The translations under genes and the position numbers were made by a program. The notes under the pieces were generated by a model. It ran no database searches. It saw nothing but the letters and a program-made list of their open reading frames with translations, and had not been told where the DNA came from. From Cervus elaphus (lineage: Eukaryota; Chordata; Mammalia; Artiodactyla; Cervidae): 64,000 nucleotides of DNA. Where the stretch lies: positions 79,221,552-79,285,551 of the forward strand of contig NC_057815.1 of assembly GCF_910594005.1 (NCBI RefSeq), read 5' to 3'. This document shows positions 46,903-56,808 of the stretch, piece by piece (position 1 is the stretch's first letter; every line of letters starts with the position of its first letter).

Positions 46903-47621
46903 TCAGTTCAGTTCAGTCGCTCAGTCGTGTATGACTCTTTGCAACCCCATGAATCGCAGCACGCCAGGCCTCCCTGTCCATCACCAACTCCCGGAGTTTA
47001 CTCAAACTCATATCCATCAAGTTGGTGATGCCATCCAGCCATCTCATCCTCTGTCATCCCCTTCACCTCCTGCCCCCAATCCCTCCCAGCATCAGGGTCT
47101 TTTCCAATGAGTCAACTCTTTGCATGTGGTGGCCAAAGTATTGGAGTTTCAGCTTCAGCATCAGTCCATCCAATGAACACCCAGGACTGATCTCCTTTAG
47201 GATGGGCTAGTTGGATCTCCTTGCAGTCCAAGGGACTCTCAAGAGTCTTCTCCAACACCACAGTTCAAAAGCATCAATTCTTTGGCGCTTAGCTTTCTTC
47301 ACAGTCCAACTCTCACATCCATACATGACCACTGGAAAAACCATAGCCTTGACCAGATGGACCTTTGTTGGCAAAGTAATGTCTCTGCTTTTTAATATGC
47401 TATCTAGGTTGGTCATAACTTTACTTCCAAGGATTAAGTGTCTTTTAATTTCATGGCTGCAGTCACCATCTGAAGTGATTTTGGAGCCCAAAATAATAAA
47501 GTCTGACACTGTTTCCACTGTCTCCCCATCTATTTCCCATGAGATGGTGGGACCAGATGCCATGATCTTAGTTTTCTGAATGTTAAGTTTTAAGCCAACT
47601 TTTTCACTCTCCTCTTTCACT
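46903..47621 (-). mobile_element. BovB LINE, 5'-truncated, 0.72 kb
   Basis: Reverse-strand BovB from its 3' end (cagttcagttcagtcgctca) inward. A 137-codon minus-strand frame (47207-47620) is the C-terminal part of the RTE-type reverse transcriptase polyprotein: it contains KTKIMASGP, LGSKITSDGDCSHEIKR, VVMYGCESWT and FELWCWRRLLRVPWT. The catalytic core lies upstream and is missing, so this is a dead 5'-truncated copy inside the L1. Confidence 0.95.
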
Positions 47622-47840
47622 TATTAGAGAAATGCAAATCAAAACTATAGTAATGTATCACCTCACACCTGTCAGAATGGCCATCATCAAAAAGTCTACA
47701 AATAATAAATGCTAGAGCAGGTGTGGAGAAAAGAGAAACTTCCTACACTGCTGGTGGGAATGTAAATTGGTATAGTCACTGTGGAAAACAGCATGGAGGT
47801 TCCTCAAAAGCCTAAAAATAGAGGTGCCATATGACCCAAA

Positions 47841-48124
47841 TGAACAGAGGAGTCTGGTGAGCAACAGTAACCATGGGGTCAAGAAGAGTTAGACACAACT
47901 GAGCGACTGGCACACACAGTCACTTCGGTCATGTTCAGCTCTCTGCAACCCCATGGACTGTAGCAGGCCAGGCTTCTCTGTCCATGGGGTTCTCCAGGCA
48001 AGAAGACTGGAGTGGGTTACAATTTCCTCCTCCAGGGATCTTCCCGACCCAGAGACTGAACCAGCATCTCTTAATGTCTGCTGCATTGGCAGCCAGGTTC
48101 TTTAACACTGGCACCACCTGGGAT
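47841..48124 (-). mobile_element. Bov-A2 SINE plus opposite-strand Bov-tA end
   Basis: 47841-47915 is a sense Bov-tA 3' fragment ('gaacagaggagtctggtgag', 'agagttagacacaactgagc'). 47917-48124 is a full reverse Bov-A2 ('gtcacttcggtcatgttcag' to 'gcaccacctgggatgct'). The two lie tail to tail. Confidence 0.85.
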
Positions 48125-48126
48125 GC

Positions 48127-48170
<44 letters not shown>

Positions 48171-48187
48171 CACACATATATATATAT
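48125..48187. repeat. TA/TG microsatellite
   Basis: tatatatg, then about 12 TG units, then TA and CA runs. It sits at the junction of the SINE and the resumed L1 sequence. Confidence 0.93.
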
Positions 48188-48697
48188 GGAATATTATATG
48201 GAATAAAAAAGAATGACATAATGCCACTTGCAGCAATATGGATGGACCTAGAGGTGATCAGACTAAGTGAAGTAAGTCAGATAGAAAAAGACAAATATTT
48301 TATCACTTATATGTTGAATCTAAAAAATGGTACCAATGAACTTATTTACAGAACAGAAACAGACTCATGGACATAGAAAACAAACTTATAGTCACTAAAG
48401 GGGAAGGCAGGGAGGGATAAATTAGGGGTATGGAATTAACAGATACATACTACCATATGTAAAATAGATAATAAGAATTTACGGTATAACACAGAGAACT
48501 ATATTCACTATTTTGTAATAATCTATAATGGAAAATAATTTTTTAAAAGGATATATATACACACATATATGCAAATCACATTCTGTACCTGAAACTAACA
48601 GTTTTATAAATCAACCACACTACAGTTAAAAACAGCATATGTTACTTGTGAATACAAACTTATCATTAAACTATTAAAAATAGGTAGAAATGACATG

Positions 48698-48756
48698 GTG
48701 GTGGTGGTGGTTTAGTCGCTAAGTCGTGTCCGACTCTTTCGACTCTATGGAAATGA
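48698..48756 (-). repeat. GTG run and Bov-A2 3' fragment
   Basis: Four to five GTG units followed by ttagtcgctaagtcgtgtcc and gactctttcgactc: a very short 3' end of a reverse Bov-A2. Confidence 0.75.
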
Positions 48757-48804
48757 CATACAGTACCTTAAAGGCAGTAGTTGCCATTGAAAAGAAGGGG
48801 TATC

Positions 48805-49142
48805 AGGATTCCCTAGTGGTCCAGCGGTGACGAATCCACCTTACAATGCAGGGACGATGGTTCCATCCCTGGTCTGGGAACTAGGATCCCACATGCCATG
48901 GAGCAACGAGGGCCATGCGCCACAACTACTGAGCCCACACTCTAGAGCCCATGGCTCGTGAGCTGCAACTACTGATGCCTGCGAACTCTAGAGCCTGTGC
49001 TCTGTAACAAGAGAAGCCACCGCAGTGAGAAGCCCGCATCCGGCAGCTGGACAGTGGCCCCCACCCACTGCAACTAGAGAAAGTTCACACACAGCAATGA
49101 GGAACCCAAAGACCCAGCACAGCCAAAAAGAAAGAAAAAAAA
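48805..49142 (+). mobile_element. CHR-type tRNA SINE, full length
   Basis: About 335-base sense copy: 'ggattccctagtggtccagc', 'ggttccatccctggtctggg', 'cacaactactgagcccacac', 'acaagagaagccaccgcagt', 'aacccaaagacccagcacag', then an A-rich tail (aaagaaagaaaaaa). Confidence 0.92.
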
Positions 49143-49414
49143 GGAAGGGTGTCACCAAATGTGATATATGAAAGTTTAGCTTAAATATTAAACAAGTAAA
49201 AGAGAAATTGAAGCAATTGAAGCCAAATGTTAACATCTGTCTCTCTTTGAGGCTAGTACATAGGGTTCTGTTATAGTCTGGAATTTTTTTGGATGTCTGG
49301 ATTATTAATAACTATATCTATATTTTATAAAGTAGCTACAAAAATGTAAGAAAAGGACGCATGGGAAAATATTTTAATGGATAGATAAGACAAGCATTTA
49401 TTCTTTAAGAAAAC

Positions 49415-49866
49415 ATTTTGAAAGAATAAAATAATTCCATTTGCAGCAATATGGATGGACCTACAGATTATCATAACAGTGAAGGAAGTCAGAAACAGAA
49501 AGACAAATGCCATGCGATACCACTTATATGTGGAATCTAAAATATGACACAGAAGAACTTATCTACGAAACAGAAACAGTCTCACAGACATAGAGAACAG
49601 ACTTATGGTTGTCAAGGGGCTGGGGGGTAGGGGAGGGTTGGACTGGGAGCTGGGGATTGGCAGATGCAGACTGGGACAGACAGAATGAATCAACAACAAA
49701 GTTCTACTGTATAGCACAGGGGACTATATTCAATATCCTGTGAAAAAGCATAATGGAAAAGAATATGGAAAAGAATGTATGTATATGTATAACTGAATCA
49801 CTTTGCTAGGCAGCAGACATGCACACAACATTATAAATCAAGTATACTTAAATTTTAAAAAAAAGA
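49415..49866 (+). mobile_element. L1 LINE 3' end (ruminant-type)
   Basis: Sense copy: 'ccatttgcagcaatatggat', 'taccacttatatgtggaatc', 'ctgtatagcacaggggacta', 'ataaatcaagtatacttaaa', with an A-rich end. Confidence 0.9.
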
Positions 49867-50285
49867 AAACATTTCGAGTGTCTCCTATGTGTCAGCCACA
49901 CTCTAGGCTATGGGGACAGCATGGTGAACAAGACAGAATGACTCCTGTCTTCATGGAGCTTACATCCTCCTGGGCAAAGATATATAACGAACAAAGAAGA
50001 GCAGACCAGATGGGAGAGCGCTATGCTAGAAATGAAACAGAGAACTATGGTAGGAGTGATGGAGGAAGGTACTTCAGTTTGTGGAATCAGAGCAGGCATC
50101 TCTGAGAAGGTGACAAGGAAGCTGGCTCCTAGAGTAAAACATCATGAGTGCCTCCAAGGAAAGGGCATTCCAGGCACACGGAACAGCTAATGTAAAGGCT
50201 CTGAGCTAGGAATGAGCTTAGAGCGCACGGGAGCGTGAAGAAGTCCAGTGTGGCCAGCACACAAGTGGATAACCCACTCTCGAGA
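49867..50285 (-). repeat. L2-like LINE fragment
   Basis: Reverse L2 text: 'gagtgtctcctatgtgtcag', 'ctatggggacagcatggtga', 'tgtcttcatggagcttacat', 'aggcatctctgagaaggtga', 'aaagggcattccaggcacac', 'aacagctaatgtaaaggctc', 'gtgtggccagcac'. This is a good, ordered match. Confidence 0.65.
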
Positions 50286-50748
50286 AAAGAGGGGATATGG
50301 CAGGGGCTGGGAGAACATGCTCAGATGATCAAGTGAATTTACACCAACATCGCATTACCTTTGGGGCACTGGGGAATTCTCTGAAAATTTAGTGGAAAGC
50401 TATGGATCCTGGAAAAATACACACATACTGATTTTGCTTATAATTTCAGGATATGCGTGGACCCTCTGAAGCCCACCCAGAAATGATCTAATTGCAGCAT
50501 TCAAACTTAAGCCACATTATTCCCAGTTGGTGAGGGTATGGGGGCCTGACCATTTTTACTCAGATGCGGGCCATTTCTACTCTAGTGTTCCCTACCACGC
50601 CGGCCAATGCTATACCAGTCTGAAGGTCTGCTACCCCATCCTCCTGTGTTTCCGCTTGCTTTTCACCAGGTCAGACCTACGTAGCAGTCTGAAGGCTCTC
50701 CCTGCCTAATCCTGCTTCTTTCCCTTTTATGTTTCACAGGCTTTACCA

Positions 50749-51058
50749 CCAAGAATTCTTTTTTTTCAACGTATTTATTTGTGGTTGTTCTGGGTCTTCA
50801 TTGCCATACATGGGCTTTGTCTGGTTGCGGCAAGCAGACACTGCTCTCCAGTCGCTGTGTGCAGGCTTCTCACTGCGGTGGCTTCTCTTATTGAGGTGAG
50901 GACTCTATAGCAGGGGTTCAGTAGTTGTGGCACATGGGCCCAGCTGCCCCAGGGCCTGTGGAATCCTCCTGGACCAGGAATTGAACCCGGGTCCCCTGCA
51001 CTGGCAGGCAGATTCCCAATCACTGGACCACAAGGGAGGTGCTACTGCCAAGAATTCT
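50749..51058 (-). mobile_element. CHR-type tRNA SINE with 11-bp target-site duplication
   Basis: Reverse full-length copy with flanking direct repeats ccaagaattct at 50749-50759 and 51048-51058. It runs from the T-run and gttctgggtcttcattgcca to the head (gaattgaacccgggtcccct, ccacaagggaggtgct). It appears to have landed in the LTR/leader sequence of the ERV remnant, as the text on either side (ctttaccacc / tatctggcacttct) reads continuously. Confidence 0.93.
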
Positions 51059-52010
51059 ATCTGGCACTTCTAACTTTGCTTGGTGTCTGTTTCTTAGACA
51101 CCAGTACAACCAATATTGTATTGGAACCAACCAATACAACCATTACCGGGAATAATAAAAAACAAGAGGTGGTAAGAGGGGGTTGTGGTTCTAGATCACA
51201 CAGCTGGCAAGGAAAGCCCCATTCCCCAATGGTATTTGAGGTACAGATAACCCTGGCACAAGGAGGCAACCTAACTGCTAAAGATTTCCCAGGTGGCTAC
51301 TTAGAAGTACTTCCTAGTGGAGGAGAATGCCTGGGCTGGGATGAAGATTCAGGCTTTTACTCATTATGGAGGAATAGCACATTTAAGGACAATGGAGTCA
51401 GCCGGTTACTAAATTGATCTGATGCCCTGCAGAGGGATAATGAGAAACTAAGTATAATTAACAATTTAAATACTAAGTGTGAAAGCCAGTGGTCCTCTTT
51501 GGTAGTTCCTGCAGTAGGAGAGTGGATTAAACTGAGAAACAAACTCGGGTTCTGATATTTATAGGCTTCAAAGAGAGTGGAATGCTTAGTCATGGCTGGT
51601 CTACTATGCTATGATATCAGTGTCCTGCCTGGAAAAACTTGAACTCTTGAACCTGACATTGACTCATCTGTATGGATACTCCCAAAGTGTGTGGTTCCAC
51701 TGAATTCCCTGAATCCCCCGAGCCTTCAGAGATGGCTCATCTGTTGCTGTTAAGAACCGGAGCTCCGTCCTATGGGAAGAAATAGTGTGGGTGTTTTCCC
51801 ACTGCAAGAAGACAAGGGTCCTCCTTAGGAGTTTGCCTCAGGCCTGTCCTGGCTACCAGGCCAGAAAACAGGGTTAAGTTTCATCCTAATCCCAGTTTAG
51901 AACATGATGAGCAAAGAAAGAGACAAATGCCAGTGGAGCTGCAAGAATTAAGTAGCATGTACCAGCAGGAGCCAGGGGAGTACCCATGGGATTGGATTTT
52001 GAGGGTGCTT

Positions 52011-52250
52011 GATCAAGGAGTAGGGCTTCCCTGGTAGCTCAGATGGTAAAGTGTCTGCCTGCAATGAGGGAGACCTGGGTTCAATCCCCGGGTCGGGAAG
52101 ATCCCCTGGAGAAGGAAATGGCAACCCACTCCAGTACTCTTGCCTGGAAAATTCCATGGATCAAGGAGCCTGGTAGGCTACAGTCCATGGAATCTCAAAG
52201 AGTTGGACACAACTGAGCAACTTCACTGGCACTGACTGGATCAAGGAGTA
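52011..52250 (+). mobile_element. Bov-tA SINE in the ERV, with target-site duplication
   Basis: Sense full-length SINE (52023-52238, 'gggcttccctggtagctcag' to 'aacttcactggcactgact') between direct repeats gatcaaggagta at 52011-52022 and 52239-52250. It post-dates the ERV. Confidence 0.95.
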
Positions 52251-52362
52251 CAGAACAGAAGAACAGACAAGCAAAAGTTCATTTAATTGGGAGTACTCTT
52301 TAGGAACATGGATTTAATGCCTTGGCAACAACCCTAGGGTCTGGGCAAATTTGCTGGTAGGT

Positions 52363-52602
52363 AACTCTAAAAAGGGCTTTCCAGGTGGCTCAGTGGTGAA
52401 GAATCCCCCTGCCAATGTAGCCGACATGGGTTTGATCCCAGGGTTGGGAAGATCCCCTGGAGAAGGAAATGGCAACCCAATCCAGTATTCTTGCCTGGGA
52501 AATCTCATGGACAGAGGAGCCTGGAGGGCTACGGTCCATGAGGTGGCAGAGCCAGACATAACTTAGTGACTAGAAACAAAAACAAAAGAAAACTCTTAAA
52601 AA
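52363..52602 (+). mobile_element. Bov-tA SINE in the ERV, with imperfect duplication
   Basis: Sense SINE (52374-52590, 'gggctttccaggtggctcag' onward) between aactctaaaaa (52363-52373) and aactcttaaaaa (52591-52602). The one-base difference suggests some age. Confidence 0.93.
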
Positions 52603-53339
52603 TATGGAGAAAACAATAGCTCATGCTGACCAAGCAGTAATGCCTGAGATACTGTGGAAACCAGTGGGATTAAATGGCTCAGGGAAATGGGCATTTTTGA
52701 ATTGGATATATTATATGAGGACAGAAGATGCATCAGAAATTTATTTCCATGAAGGACCTAGAGAAGGCACTATTCACAATGGCCATCAACAACATGCTGA
52801 TGGGATGAATATTAGCATCACTAAGACATTCAGTGGTGAGTTTCTTCTACAGGCTAAGGATGATTATAAGAAATATGTCACAAAACTTGGCTTACTAATA
52901 GCAATGGGAATGATAAGGCCTCAAAGCAATAAAGTCCAAATGATAGTTATTAATCACCAGAAATGAGGGGACCCCACAATTACCACCACAATCAATAACA
53001 TTGGAGGGGCAACCCAGGGGGCTTGACCCTCAAGAAGTTGTGGGTATAGTTAATAGAAGATGGTATTCCTTAGAGACAAAAGAACAGGCAGAAATGGAGG
53101 GTGCTGCTTAATATATGCAATCAAAAGAGGCAAGAATAGATGAGCAAGAGGCTGAGGGTGGATTACCTCAACAGAAGTTGTGAATCTAACTCAATTCTTG
53201 AACATGAGCCAGTTTTCATACCCAGAACCTCTTGGCTCCAGAGGTGGATGGGTCCCAAAAGGAAATAAAGAGCAACACTATGACAAGTATATGTTATAAT
53301 GATTCCTTTGATACTTCCATAAAAATATGTATTACCTCT

Positions 53340-53470
53340 TACTCAGATGACTGTGGACTGGGGAAAGAAAAATACTCATACATTTTGAGGGTTACTAGAC
53401 ACAGAGTCTAAGATCTGGAGACCTGAAATAACATCAGAGCTACCTGTTTGAGGTATATGTCAGCAGGTTC
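53340..53470 (+). pseudogene. ERV protease-like remnant
   Basis: At 53392-53418 the translation reads LLDTESKIW, matching the retroviral aspartic protease active-site neighbourhood (L-L-D-T-G-[SA]) with the catalytic-loop Gly changed to Glu at 53404-53406. The surrounding frame has stops. It lies between the gag-like and RT-like regions, the expected place for a protease. Confidence 0.5.
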
Positions 53471-53819
53471 ATAAGTTGACTCTTGGCCGAAGGCCACCTT
53501 ACAGTGGGTCTATGGATCACCCATCCAGTGATCATTTTTCTGGGCTCCAGATATTTGATTGGGATTGACACACTCAGCTGTCGAATTCTTACATGAAATC
53601 CTTGTTTTATCATAATAGTGATAATCATGATAATAGAAAAACTGAGTAAAAGCCTCTGAAATAGTCCTCCCCTCTGAAACTTCAGGTCCCCAAGATAATG
53701 AATCAAAAGCAAGATCACATTCCTGGAGAATGGTGATGTTTAGTACCACCTCTAAGGATCTTAACGATGCACTCATGGTAGTCTGTCTCCACATCTCAAT
53801 TTAACTCACCAGTCAGGGC

Positions 53820-54350
53820 CCTGAAGAAGCCAGATGGATACTCTAACATGACCATCATCTATTACATACTCAAACGAGTAGTTTCAATAGTGGTTGTCTT
53901 GGCACCTTTGCTAGAGCAGATTAACATGGACTTGGGTAAATGGTATGCAGCCAATGAGTTCTTTCCTATCCCAATCAGAGAAGAGAATTAGAAACAATTT
54001 ACATTCACATGGAATGGTCAATAACATATGTTTACAGTATTGTCCTAGGACTATGATAATTCTCATGTTGTCATGATATAGTCAAAAGAAATCTGGACCA
54101 TCTAGACATCCTGCAGAATATCACATTGATCCATTCCATCAATGACAGAGCAAGGATTATAAAAGCTGGCAAGCACACTTGAGGCATTGGTGAAACAACT
54201 CCCTGCAGATGGTGAGAGAGAAACCCTAGGAAGATGCAGGGGTATGGCACATTGGTAAAGTTTTCTGGGTCCAAAGATCAGGGACAGGCTGAGAAATACT
54301 GTCCAAGGTAAAAGACAAATTGCTGCATTCTTCATCCCCTAGAATGAAGA
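53820..54350 (+). pseudogene. ERV reverse transcriptase remnant
   Basis: RT-like text: GKWYAANEFF and FTWNGQ near 53935-54020, then, after a frame change, DILQNITLIHSIND near 54105-54146. The position of the catalytic YxDD box reads S-I-N-D (54135-54146), so the metal-binding pair is lost, and the motif A Asp is not visible. At least five in-frame stops occur between 53988 and 54105. Clearly inactive. Confidence 0.75.
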
Positions 54351-54354
54351 AGTA

Positions 54355-55340
54355 TAATGTCTCCTGGGCTCTTTGGGATGGGTTTTGGAGGCAGCACACT
54401 CCACATCTAGCAATACTACTCCAGCCTGTATCCCAGGAAATCTGAAAGATAGCCCGCTTTGTGTGGGGCCTGGAGCAAGAAAGGAATCTATAGTTCATCT
54501 AGGCTCTGGACTCAGAACCCAAGTAGCTCTGCCATGTGGAAGATATGATCTGGGAGACTATCTGGTGTCAGAAGTGTCAGTGGTGGGAAAAGATGCAGTA
54601 AGGGTCTTATAGCAAACTCCAGTGGGAGAATCACAACATAAGCTTCTGGGGTCTGGACCAAGGCCATGTCAGTTGCAGCATTTGCTTCCTGAGGAACATA
54701 TAGATTATTACTGGGCCCCGGTGGACAGGGACATTTGACCCTGGAATATCAGGTAATCTTGAGCTGAGTTCTATCACCAGGGGCTTCTCTGGGGGCTCAG
54801 ATGGTAAAGAATCTGCCTGCAATGCAGGAGATCCAGTTTCAATCCCTGGGTTGGGAAGATCCCCTGGAGAAGAAAATGGCAACCCACTCCAGTATTCTAG
54901 CCTGGGAAATCCCATGGACAGAGGAGCCTGGTGGGCTACAGTCTGTGGGGTCACAAAGAATCAGACACAACTGAGCAACTAACACTTTCACTTCGCTTTT
55001 TTCTCCAAGTCATAAAATTACACAGGGCCATAGCAGGTCATTCTAAGATGGAAATGGCACATCCCAAATGGATCCCAAGCAGGCCCAGAGGGCACAGTCA
55101 AGCTTCATGGACATAAACCCTAGACTCCCATGCCATCCTTCATGACTGCTCAGTACCTCTCTCTCAGCATGCACCTATGCCAGACATTCAAGGGGAATTC
55201 CCAATACAACTACCCGAAGAAGAAAAATCCCATGCTTGGGTTATAAATGGGACATTTAGGAATATGCATTCGAGCTGAAAAATGGATGGTGGGCATCTCG
55301 TAGGCATCATGGAATTGATCTGAATGACAGAGCTGAGGGA
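54355..55340 (+). pseudogene. ERV RT thumb / RNase H-like remnant
   Basis: The 79-codon frame at 54373-54612 and its continuation (54613-54770) follow the order of pol between RT and RNase H: an early LGSGLR-type piece, a VSVVGKDAV stretch in the usual RNase H entry position, then PVGESQH, and a DYYWAP-like stretch near 54705-54720. A Bov-tA is inserted at 54781-54996. The remaining part (55015-55340) has several stops. Confidence 0.6.
54781..54996 (+). mobile_element. Bov-tA SINE in the ERV pol
   Basis: Sense copy: 'gggcttctctgggggctcag', 'gagatccagtttcaatccct', 'gaggagcctggtgggctaca', 'aactgagcaactaacacttt'. Reverse-strand frames here (54631-54954) are SINE translations. Confidence 0.93.
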
Positions 55341-55589
55341 AAATGTTTGCAATGGGCGGAGCTTTGGGTGGTGCACCTAATCCTCTGCTCTGTGAGGAAG
55401 AAGTGACCTGGGGTGAGAATATATCAAGATTGTGGACCGTGGCAAGTGACCTCGCTGGCTAATCAGGAGCCTGAAATGAAAAGGACTGAATGACTGGAGG
55501 CATGTGAATGGGCATATAGGAGTGGGCACCAAGGATGACTAGAAAATGTGATCATGCTGGATAAGAAAGCATCCACCATGGAAAAGGCA

Positions 55590-56008
55590 TCGAACATCCA
55601 AGAAGACAGAAATGACTCAGCCAGTTTACATTAGCTGGTATTTGCATGATGGGCACATGAACAGAACGGTCAAAGCAGTAGAGACAAAAGTTAGAAGTTA
55701 CACACTACAGCAGGCTGGACTGCGGCATACCAAAGCCAGGCTAACTACTGCCACCTCTGCATATCCAACCTGCAGGCATCCAGACCCAGTGCTGGGCCGC
55801 AGCATGCTCTATTTTGATCTAGGAGGACTGGGACAGGGACCCAAGATTTAGCATTTCCAATAAGGACCCAAATGATGCCACTTATCCCAACGATGACAGT
55901 GGTGCTGGTCTATGTACAACAAATTAGAGGAGTAAGAGCAGAAGTTACTTCCTCTAAGTTCATAGGCAAGACCACTGAGAGGGGAAAAGTTCTCCCAACA
56001 GGCTCTAA
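55590..56008 (+). pseudogene. ERV integrase N-terminal remnant
   Basis: The open frame at 55612-55851 reads like the zinc-binding start of a retroviral integrase: DGHMNRTVKAVE, then LRHTKARLTTATSAYPTCRH. The terminal C-x-x-C is damaged (Tyr in place of the first Cys). The core catalytic domain would follow but the text is lost to stops and then to the BovB sequence. Confidence 0.55.
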
Positions 56009-56808
56009 CACAAGCTCATGAAGGGCAACCTCAGATGTACAGATGACACCACCCCTAGGGCAGAAAGTGAAGAGGAACTAAAAAGCTTCTTGATGAAAGT
56101 GAAAGAGGAGAGTGAAAAAGCTGGCTTAAAACTCAACATTCCAAAAACTAAGATCATGGCATCTGGTCCCATCACTTCATGGCAAACAGATGGGGAAACA
56201 ATGGAAACAGTGAGAGACTTTCTTTTCTTGGGCTCCAAAATCATTGCAAATGGTGACTGCAGCCATGAAATTAAAATATGCTTGCTCCTTGGAAGAAAAG
56301 CTATAACCAACCTAGACAGTATATTAAAAAGCAGAGACATTACTTTGCCAACAAATGTCCATCTAGTCAAAGCTATGGTTTTTCCAGTAGTCATGTATGG
56401 ATGTGAGAGTTGGACCATAAAGAAGGCTAAGTGCTGAAGAATTGATGCTTTTGAACTGTGGTGTTGGAGAAGACTCTTGTGAGTTCCTTGGACTGCAAGA
56501 AGATCAAACCAGTCAACCCTAAAGGAAATCAGCTCTGAATATTCATTGGAAGGACTGATGCTGAAGCTTCAATACTTTGGCCACCTGATGCGAAGAACTG
56601 ACTCATTGGAAAAGACCCTGATGCTGGGAAAGATTGAAGGCAGGAGGAGAAGGGGATGACAGAGAATAAGATGGTTGGATGGCATCACCAACTCAGTGGA
56701 CATGAGTTTGAGCAAGCTCCAGGAGTTGCTATGGACAGGGAAGCCTGGCGTGCTACAGTCTGTGGGGTTGCAAAGAGTCAGATACGACTGAGAAACTGAC
56801 CTGAACTT
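56009..56808 (+). mobile_element. BovB LINE, 5'-truncated, 0.8 kb
   Basis: Sense BovB from the catalytic-domain side (TDDTTPRAESEEELKS, where the RTE YxDD box reads C-T-D-D) to the 3' end (gactgagaaactgacctgaa). An open frame of 139 codons (56018-56437) ends at a stop after WTIKKAKC. It covers the last third of the reverse transcriptase polyprotein. Inactive, and more complete than the copy at 46903-47621. Confidence 0.95.

Larger units (their letters stand above)
46855..48640 (+). mobile_element. L1 3' end split by BovB and SINE insertions
   Basis: One sense L1 read in pieces. 46855-46902 ('ggacatgaaaagtactcatt' to 'taattatt') continues at 47624 ('ttagagaaatgcaaatcaaa') to about 47840 ('gaggtgccatatgaccc'), then resumes at 48188 ('gaatggaataaaaaagaatg' region) to the 3' end near 48640. 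The order is collinear with L1 ORF2/3' UTR, so the interruptions are later insertions. Confidence 0.85.
51060..52970 (+). pseudogene. ERV gag-like region, broken
   Basis: A 113-codon frame at 51076-51417 and a 120-codon frame at 52604-52966 are the longest open pieces. Around 51906-52020 the translation (ELSSMYQQEPGEYPWDWILR) resembles the gag capsid region of ERVs, where a short peptide-plus-Trp pattern precedes the LRVLD-type stretch. Stops occur between the pieces and two Bov-tA SINEs are inserted. The assignment to gag is inference from order and partial resemblance. Confidence 0.55.
51059..56008 (+). mobile_element. Degraded endogenous retrovirus (gag-pro-pol remnant)
   Basis: About 5 kb of sense-strand retroviral order (gag-like, protease-like, RT, RNase H, integrase) with many stops and frame changes, and three Bov-tA insertions. 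LTR-like text may lie at 50470-51075 (ending near atctggcacttctaactttgc), but no matching 3' LTR was found; the right end is cut by a BovB copy. The pol text resembles ERV-derived proteins that are annotated as 'NYNRIN-like' in many mammals. That resemblance is from memory and the class is unassigned. No intact gene exists. Confidence 0.75.

Noticed and set aside
47207..47620. 137-codon minus-strand frame as a reverse-transcriptase host gene
   Set aside because: It is the C-terminal part of a truncated BovB LINE inserted in an L1, with no catalytic core.
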